A stretch of DNA of 30,933 bases. Source: Calvatia gigantea. Taxonomy: Eukaryota > Basidiomycota > Agaricomycetes > Agaricales > Lycoperdaceae. Within the stretch, counting starts at the first letter, position 1. The number at the start of each line of letters is the position of its first letter. The stretch is from positions 1-30,933 of the forward strand of contig JACAAK010000041.1 of the NCBI GenBank assembly GCA_025093985.1, in the 5' to 3' direction. The notes beneath the pieces are model-generated. The model was given only the letters and a program-made list of their open reading frames with translations. It was not told the origin of the DNA and did no database searches. This document shows positions 26,546 to 30,933 of this stretch, piece by piece. The position numbers and the translations under genes are program-made.

Positions 26546-27254
26546 GCGTCCAGCTGCCAATCTATAGGCTCAATGCCATGTTGTTTAAGATAATTATTGG
26601 ATTTTGAAAAAACTTTACAACCGAAGAATCCACCACGGTTTGCTGCCAAGGTGACGGATGTGCCGCCTTTAACACCAAATGCTTTTCTTGATCAATCCGT
26701 TGTCCTTTCCGCTGCGCATATGCTCCCCAAAGAATAAAAACAATATGCTCGCGCTGTTCATTTAAAACATCAATCACATGATCGGTAAAGTCTTCCCAAC
26801 CTTGTTTTTGATGAGATGTTGGTTGACCAGCTTCAACGGTTAATACACTGTTTAACAGCAAAACTCCTTGCTGCGCCCACCGAGTTAAATCCCCATGTTT
26901 AGGAATATCAATTCCTAAATCTTTATTTAACTCATGGAAAATATTACGTAAAGATGGTGGTAAAGCAAGCCCCTTTTGCACAGAGAAACTGAGCCCATGT
27001 GCTTGATTAGGCCCATGATATGGGTCTTGTCCGAGTATTACCACTTTTACATTCGCCAAAGGCGTCGTATTAAATGCATTAAAAATCAGCGCATTTGGCG
27101 GATAAATCACTTTATTCGCTTTTATTTCTGTAACAAGAAACTGCTTTAGCGCATCCATCTTTGTACTAAGCAAAAAGTCACTTAATCCATGTTTCCAACT
27201 GGCATCCAGCTGAATTTTATCAAGCTTGGTTTGCTGTTGTTCTGTTAAAGACAT
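26542..27254 (-). CDS. ung: Uracil-DNA glycosylase, one frameshift
   Basis: Ung removes uracil from DNA as the first step of base excision repair. Visible motifs are GQDPYH at residues 75-80 with catalytic Asp77, [23 protein letters not shown], and HPSP, the DNA-intercalation/catalytic His loop. The frame breaks directly after this, at the TTT 26639-26641, where one T is missing; the false frame ends at 26562. Supplying it restores [16 protein letters not shown] and PIDW to the end, with TGA at 26544-26542 overlapping the next gene's ATG as ATGA. The product is then about 237 residues, close to E. coli Ung (229). The overlap shows that the true end is 26542 and that ung, the hydrolase and tadA form one operon. 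Confidence 0.95.
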
Positions 27255-27295
27255 ACTTGCGCCTTATTCCCTTACTGTATATTCCGTGACAAATT

Positions 27296-27890
27296 TCACA
27301 GTTTGACTTGCAATTCTACATTCGGATTGTGAAATTGGATACCTTCTTTTAATTTAGTATACATTTCAGTATCCGCCCATTCCGCTTGGATTTGTTCTGA
27401 AAACTCAATCTGACTTAAATCTAAAAGCCCCATCTGTGTATTTCAATATCTTCAATAAAACTCTGCGCATAGCCCGTATCAGTCTCATGCACAATCACCG
27501 AGTACACTTCTACATCGCCTTCACCGTTTGAGTCACGGTCGACGCGAGTACTTGTTGCGCAAGATAAAAGAAAATACGTGAAAATTGTTCAGCCGATGGC
27601 GAAACAGGCAGCGACACCCAACGTGCACTAAATGTTTTACATGCTTGGATATATTCTGGATCATCGTTTTGCCAAAAACAAATCGCATGATCAAAAGAGT
27701 CATAAAGGTCTTTAATCACCCCTTTCAGCAAGCCAAAGTCATAAACCATTTGACCATGATCTAATTTCGATGCTTTGAGGAGTAATTCAACTTTATAACT
27801 ATGACCATGAATGGAGCGTTTACAACGATCCGATGTACAGTTGCGTACAATATGGGCATTTTCAAACTTAAATAACTTACGAATTAACAT
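27296..27890 (-). CDS. queD: 6-carboxytetrahydropterin synthase/PTPS-like protein, two frameshifts
   Basis: The PTPS family includes QueD, which makes 6-carboxytetrahydropterin for queuosine. The frame from ATG 27890 shows FENAH, CKRSIHGHSYKVE (two zinc His), VYDFGLLK and SFDHA, and SPSAEQFSR. The Cys-to-HGH spacing is C-x4-HGH, against C-x3-HGH in E. coli QueD. One base is missing near 27541-27548; supplying it continues through VEVYSVIVHETDTGYAQSF, which matches the end of ordinary QueD. A TAG follows at 27421-27423, but a second missing base near 27437-27444 would instead extend the protein by about 45 residues (QMGLLDLSQIEF to VELQVKL) to TGA 27296-27298, for about 198 residues. The extension is open and protein-like, so I favour it. 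The symbol rests on family alone; pterin substrate uncertain. Confidence 0.75.
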
Positions 27891-28012
27891 ATGCCGTAAT
27901 GCAATCAAACTTTCTGAGAATTGACTTTAATTATAAAGCAAAAGTAAACCTATGCTCATTTATTTTATTGTTCAATCCAATTGGTAAATCATATCAGTCT
28001 TATATCTAGCCT

Positions 28013-28963
28013 TTAAAACGGTGACATGCTCCGATAGGCCACATATACCGCTTGATCTTTTCGCACCAAATCACTACTAAACTGACGCTTACGCTCACTC
28101 AACAGGACTTCAATTCTAGCTTTAAAATAGTTCGATTGAACTCCGAGAAAATCATTAACAGCAGCCCGCTGAGCCTCGTCTACTTGTTTAAATGGATCAA
28201 CCTCCCACAGTTCATTAACATTGGAAAAATACTCCAAATTGGCCTGTCTTTGCTTTTGTAAATTTTGAATAGCAGATACATCCAACTTAGGATCAATGCT
28301 AGCCAACACCAGTGCAGGTGCAGTGTTGATATTCACCTTTAACTCATTGCTCGGTAAAGCACTCACATAAGGTGCAATCAGTTGATAATTACGCCCCTCA
28401 AAGCCCCGCACCGACTTCAACTGTTCAACATTATAAAAAGCGCGATTTGATACCAGATAACCCTGAGCTAAACTTTGATAATAAGCAGATTCAGCACCCA
28501 TCGACCCACTGACTTCATCATCTTCATCTTGCCAATCAATCACTGCTTCTGAAAGTTGCGCAGGCAACCCCACACGTACCAACAGCCTTTCAAACCAAAG
28601 TTTTGCAGCCTCATTCGGCTTTTTATCCGACTTAACTAAAGCATTTAAATTAAATTTACCCGATTCATCTTCTAAACGCCCAGAAACAAAACCATCTTCC
28701 ACTGGAAAAGCAGGCATGGGCTTCGCCCACGTTTCTTGTAGATGATCGACCTCTGCTGCATTTTGAGCATCATCCACCAACAGCTCAGAAAAAAAAGCTT
28801 CAGCACTTTTTGCGTATAACAGAGCTTGGTTTTGTCGCATTAAATAAGCCGTACTCTCTGCGGTATTGCGCTGATGTTTCGCAATCGTAGCCGCAAGGAT
28901 GGTTGCTAAAGCCACCATCACCAAAATGGTGATCAATGCAATGCCATGCTGAGAGCGCTTCAA
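28013..28963 (-). CDS. gspK: Type II secretion system minor pseudopilin GspK
   Basis: GspK caps the tip of the type II secretion pseudopilus. The N-terminus has a short basic leader, a Gly before the cleavage point, then IALITILVMVALATILAA, the hydrophobic pilin helix. Position +5 is Thr, not the usual Glu, as is characteristic of GspK. The protein is about 316 residues, the long form expected for GspK, with the alpha-helical insert domain around SGKFNLNAL and VNINTAPALVLASI. I choose TTG 28963 as the start because AGGTGG lies five bases before it and gives a normal leader (MKRSQHG). A GTG at 28972 is the alternative. It is the last gene of the gspH-I-J-K cluster, 78 bases after gspJ. Confidence 0.94.
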   Translation of the reverse strand: MKRSQHGIALITILVMVALATILAATIAKHQRNTAESTAYLMRQNQALLYAKSAEAFFSELLVDDAQNAAEVDHLQETWAKPMPAFPVEDGFVSGRLEDESGKFNLNALVKSDKKPNEAAKLWFERLLVRVGLPAQLSEAVIDWQDEDDEVSGSMGAESAYYQSLAQGYLVSNRAFYNVEQLKSVRGFEGRNYQLIAPYVSALPSNELKVNINTAPALVLASIDPKLDVSAIQNLQKQRQANLEYFSNVNELWEVDPFKQVDEAQRAAVNDFLGVQSNYFKARIEVLLSERKRQFSSDLVRKDQAVYVAYRSMSPF

Positions 28964-29041
28964 AACATCCACCTAGTTACAACGAATACATTTAAGGAAA
29001 AATGGTTTTGCATAGAGTCCGTGAGTTTCATATCCTGCAAC

Positions 29042-29664
29042 TTAATTTTTTTGTTTTAAAAAGTCTGTATTTAATAAACTAAACACCCATTCATAACTCA
29101 CTTCATTGACAGTGAGGTTTATTTTTAAACCGCGCGGTAGTATTTTTGCCTGAGTTACATCATTTTTCACTCAATGCCACCTCAGGCCATTGTGCCATTT
29201 CATTGGGATTGAGTAACATAATTTGAAATTGATCAACTGAATCAAGTAAAACACTGGTTTCAGGTTGATCATTACCGGTTTGATTTAAATTTTTTATATT
29301 TATAACGGTACAGTTTTTTTTCATCTGCTTTATAAATATATTCAACTCGCTCTTCAGTCGGTATGCCTTGCATTAAAGGATCAGTCACGCCAGTTTTACT
29401 AAAGGTTAACTGACCATTTTGCAACATGACTGCGGGTTGAACCTGCCCCGCAACATTGGCAGTAATTGGTACAACTTGCACCGTGTCACGCAACACTTGT
29501 TGATATGCTTCTTGTAGCTGACCTAAGCGCTGTTCATGTTGGGTATTACGCTCTTTAATCTTGATCAGATAATCAAAAACCTTCCAACCCAAAGCTGAAA
29601 GCACAGCAAAAATCGCGATTGCCACCAATAACTCAACCAAAGTAAAGCCTGAGCGTTTTGTCAT
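29042..29664 (-). CDS. gspJ: Type II secretion system minor pseudopilin GspJ, two frameshifts
   Basis: GspJ is a minor pseudopilin of the complex GspH-I-J-K at the pseudopilus tip. The prepilin leader MTKRSG is followed by FTLVELLVAIAIFAVL, with Glu at +5. The frame breaks in the T6 run at 29290-29295 (one base too many) and again in the T5 run at 29163-29167 (one too many). Skipping both gives about 206 residues ending at TAA 29042-29044, including the C-terminal GLKINLTVNE and YEWVFSL segments typical of GspJ. Without correction the protein would stop near 29272. The start overlaps the gspI stop as ATGA, so the two are translationally coupled. Homopolymer sequencing error is likely. Confidence 0.92.
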
Positions 29665-30062
29665 GGTTGGCTTCCATCACGATGGTTAAAAAAAACTAAA
29701 CTCGTAACACCCGAATCTACTTTTCCAGTTTCAGTATTCACCAAGCTCACCTGTACATTGACGCGTTGCACATTAGCACTAATCGTTGCTTGCGCTGATT
29801 TATCAATTTGCCAAGTTTCACCTTGTTGGGTGATTTGTTTAGAGGCCGTGCCTTGTAGCCAATCACGATTGATTTCCATCATAGAAATTTCATTCAAGGC
29901 AACAAATTGTGCCTTGGTACGCAAGATGGCATGGGCTGTAGACTGAGTATATTGCATACCCACTTTGGTTAAAGCGACCGCTGCTGTAGCAAAAATAGCC
30001 AGTGCCACCATCACTTCCAGCAATGTAAATCCTGAGCGAGGATTAATGAAATAATGTTTCAT
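29661..30062 (-). CDS. gspI: Type II secretion system minor pseudopilin GspI
   Basis: GspI is a minor pseudopilin that helps start assembly of the tip complex. The leader MKHYFINPRSG precedes FTLLEVMVALAIFATAAVAL, with the conserved Glu at +5. Short helices and strands follow (NEISMMEINRDW; ETWQIDK; QRVNVQVSLV), as in GspI of about 125-133 residues. ATG 30062 gives 133 residues and an 11-residue leader. An upstream ATG at 30107 would add 15 residues and overlap gspH by 11 bases. Neither start has a strong ribosome site, so the choice rests on leader length. Its stop overlaps gspJ's start as ATGA. Confidence 0.9.
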   Translation of the reverse strand: MKHYFINPRSGFTLLEVMVALAIFATAAVALTKVGMQYTQSTAHAILRTKAQFVALNEISMMEINRDWLQGTASKQITQQGETWQIDKSAQATISANVQRVNVQVSLVNTETGKVDSGVTSLVFFNHRDGSQP

Positions 30063-30096
30063 CCGAGCGCAAGCCGGCAGACTATTCTTTAAATCT

Positions 30097-30666
30097 TTAG
30101 CTCGCATTTATTTTACCCAAATGATCAATTTCAATTTCTGCACCGACGGGCTCATTGGCATAATAAAATTGAATACGAACAGGTTTTGCTTCGCCATTCC
30201 CCAACCAAATCAGTTTAAGTGCATTCTCTTGGGTTAAATCATCGTTTCGGGCTTGGGAAACATCATAGTCTAAGGATTGCACAGCAAAAGAAACATTTTT
30301 AGCTAACACTTGCTGCGGGAACTCATTATATTTTTGCCATTTTTGTTGATTCAGCATTGCATTATTTTGTTGTTCTGTGGGTATGGTAAATTGAGGATTT
30401 TTATATTCAACAACAGCATAAGAAAAATCAGCCACATCGGTCGCAGGATGAACCTCTAGTGCCAAAACACGTGCTTGATCATTTGCCTCACGTGCAATTT
30501 TCTGTACATCCATGATAAAAAAAATCACGGGCTTGCGCTGCTTTACGTTGGTCGACCCATTGATATTCAACATCACCAATGACGCCATAATGGCCATAAT
30601 AACAATAACCACCATCAATTCAACCAGTGTAAATCCTTGAATCCTTGAAGGTGGTTTCTGTTTCAT
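30097..30666 (-). CDS. gspH: Type II secretion system minor pseudopilin GspH, hidden compensated frameshift
   Basis: GspH links the minor pseudopilin tip to the main GspG pseudopilus. The leader MKQKPPSRIQG precedes FTLVELMVVIVIMAIMASLV, with Glu at +5. The frame is open over 189 residues, but residues about 37-47 (STNVKQRKPVI) do not fit. Reading that stretch one frame over gives VDQRKAAQARD, followed directly by FFIMDVQKIAREANDQA, the usual GspH continuation. So one base is missing near 30556-30558 and one is extra in the A8 run at 30517-30524; the two cancel. AGGA lies close before the ATG. It is the first gene of the four-gene cluster; gspG is not adjacent, so the major pseudopilin must be encoded elsewhere. 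Confidence 0.92.
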   Translation of the reverse strand: MKQKPPSRIQGFTLVELMVVIVIMAIMASLVMLNINGSTNVKQRKPVIFFIMDVQKIAREANDQARVLALEVHPATDVADFSYAVVEYKNPQFTIPTEQQNNAMLNQQKWQKYNEFPQQVLAKNVSFAVQSLDYDVSQARNDDLTQENALKLIWLGNGEAKPVRIQFYYANEPVGAEIEIDHLGKINAS

Positions 30667-30678
30667 ACATCCTATCCG

Positions 30679-30933
30679 CTAAGCAAGATATCCTGCTGCG
30701 CCCGTTTGTTTAGGCATCGCCAGAGCTTGGTCAATGTAAGCCACGCGCAAAGTATCACGCGAACCCAAATACCGTTGATAAAAACTAGAGTTTCAAAATC
30801 GCAGCTGCACCATGCGTCAAAGACCAAATCGATGCCAAATAATCACGTACTGTCATTTGACTCTCTATCGACTCAAATACCGCTCGGTCATACGGAATAA
30901 TTAAACGTAGACGTTGCTTTCGAATTTGAAAGT
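30679..30933 (-). CDS. Unrecognised gene, C-terminal part only, one frameshift
   Basis: The frame is open from the window edge and encodes a basic start (FQIRKQRLRLIIPYDRAVFE), then SQMTVRDYLASIWSLTHG. It reaches a TAG at 30785-30787. Skipping one base near 30783-30790 continues in another frame, FYQRYLGSRDTLRVAYIDQA and then MPKQTGAAGYLA, to TAG 30679-30681. The joined tail is about 84 residues. The Trp-Ser-Leu-Thr-His-Gly stretch recalls the C-terminal WHG-like region of some TetR regulators, but the match is too weak to name. It ends 12 bases before the gspH start, in the same direction, so it may share a transcript with the secretion genes. Function unknown. Confidence 0.5.

Noticed and set aside
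1..30933. Insertion sequences, prophage, CRISPR, tRNA or rRNA
   Set aside because: No transposase or integrase, no regular spaced repeats, and no tRNA or rRNA sequence were recognised; gene order looks like stable chromosome.

Overview
The window looks like chromosomal DNA of an Acinetobacter species. It is AT-rich, and its proteins (tandem Usp proteins, LysO, SRAP, malate synthase G, and a gspH-gspI-gspJ-gspK cluster without the rest of the type II secretion operon) read as gammaproteobacterial. The genus is an inference from remembered protein style, not from a search. I see no rRNA, tRNA, CRISPR array, insertion sequence or prophage gene. This is an ordinary housekeeping and metabolic region.

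Layout. 1-5.5 kb: a partial lipoprotein esterase, two universal stress protein genes (the second broken), a 74-residue protein, pepN and an 85-residue orphan. 5.6-8.5 kb: an unrecognised protein with zinc-binding motifs at both ends, in tight operon with thiM, then a split possible acyltransferase. 8.7-12.4 kb: a TerC/CBS/CorC membrane protein, a 105-residue orphan, a MarR regulator and a convergent SRAP (YedK/HMCES) gene. 12.6-16.3 kb: glcB and zapE. 16.4-20 kb: an AraC regulator divergent from a Baeyer-Villiger-type monooxygenase, followed by lysO. 20.1-24.9 kb, all minus strand: SRPBCC gene, cmk, rpsA, ihfB, lapA, then pyrF with its own promoter. 24.9-27.9 kb, minus: a queD-like gene, ung, a 3-hydroxyisobutyryl-CoA hydrolase-like gene and tadA, the last three tightly packed. 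28-30.7 kb, minus: gspH-gspI-gspJ-gspK, preceded by a partial unknown gene.

The most striking feature is damage. I count about 21 single-base insertions or deletions, in 14 genes, most of them in short homopolymer runs. They hit genes expected to be essential or highly conserved (cmk, pyrF, ung, pepN, zapE). One pair, in gspH, cancels out and leaves an open frame with a garbled stretch. Skipping or supplying one base at each site gives a protein of normal family length. I read this as indel-prone sequencing rather than gene decay. Such genes are listed at full extent as CDS with the break described; only the second usp gene, with three breaks, is typed pseudogene.

Regulatory structure is mostly hairpin terminators, several bidirectional between convergent genes. 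One terminator hairpin lies inside the 3' end of the SRAP coding sequence. A 20-bp two-part stem separates rpsA from ihfB, and a perfect 18-bp palindrome lies upstream of the SRPBCC-cmk pair. I find no convincing new multi-gene system. The best candidates for novelty are the zinc-ribbon protein linked to thiM and the queD-like protein with a C-terminal extension.
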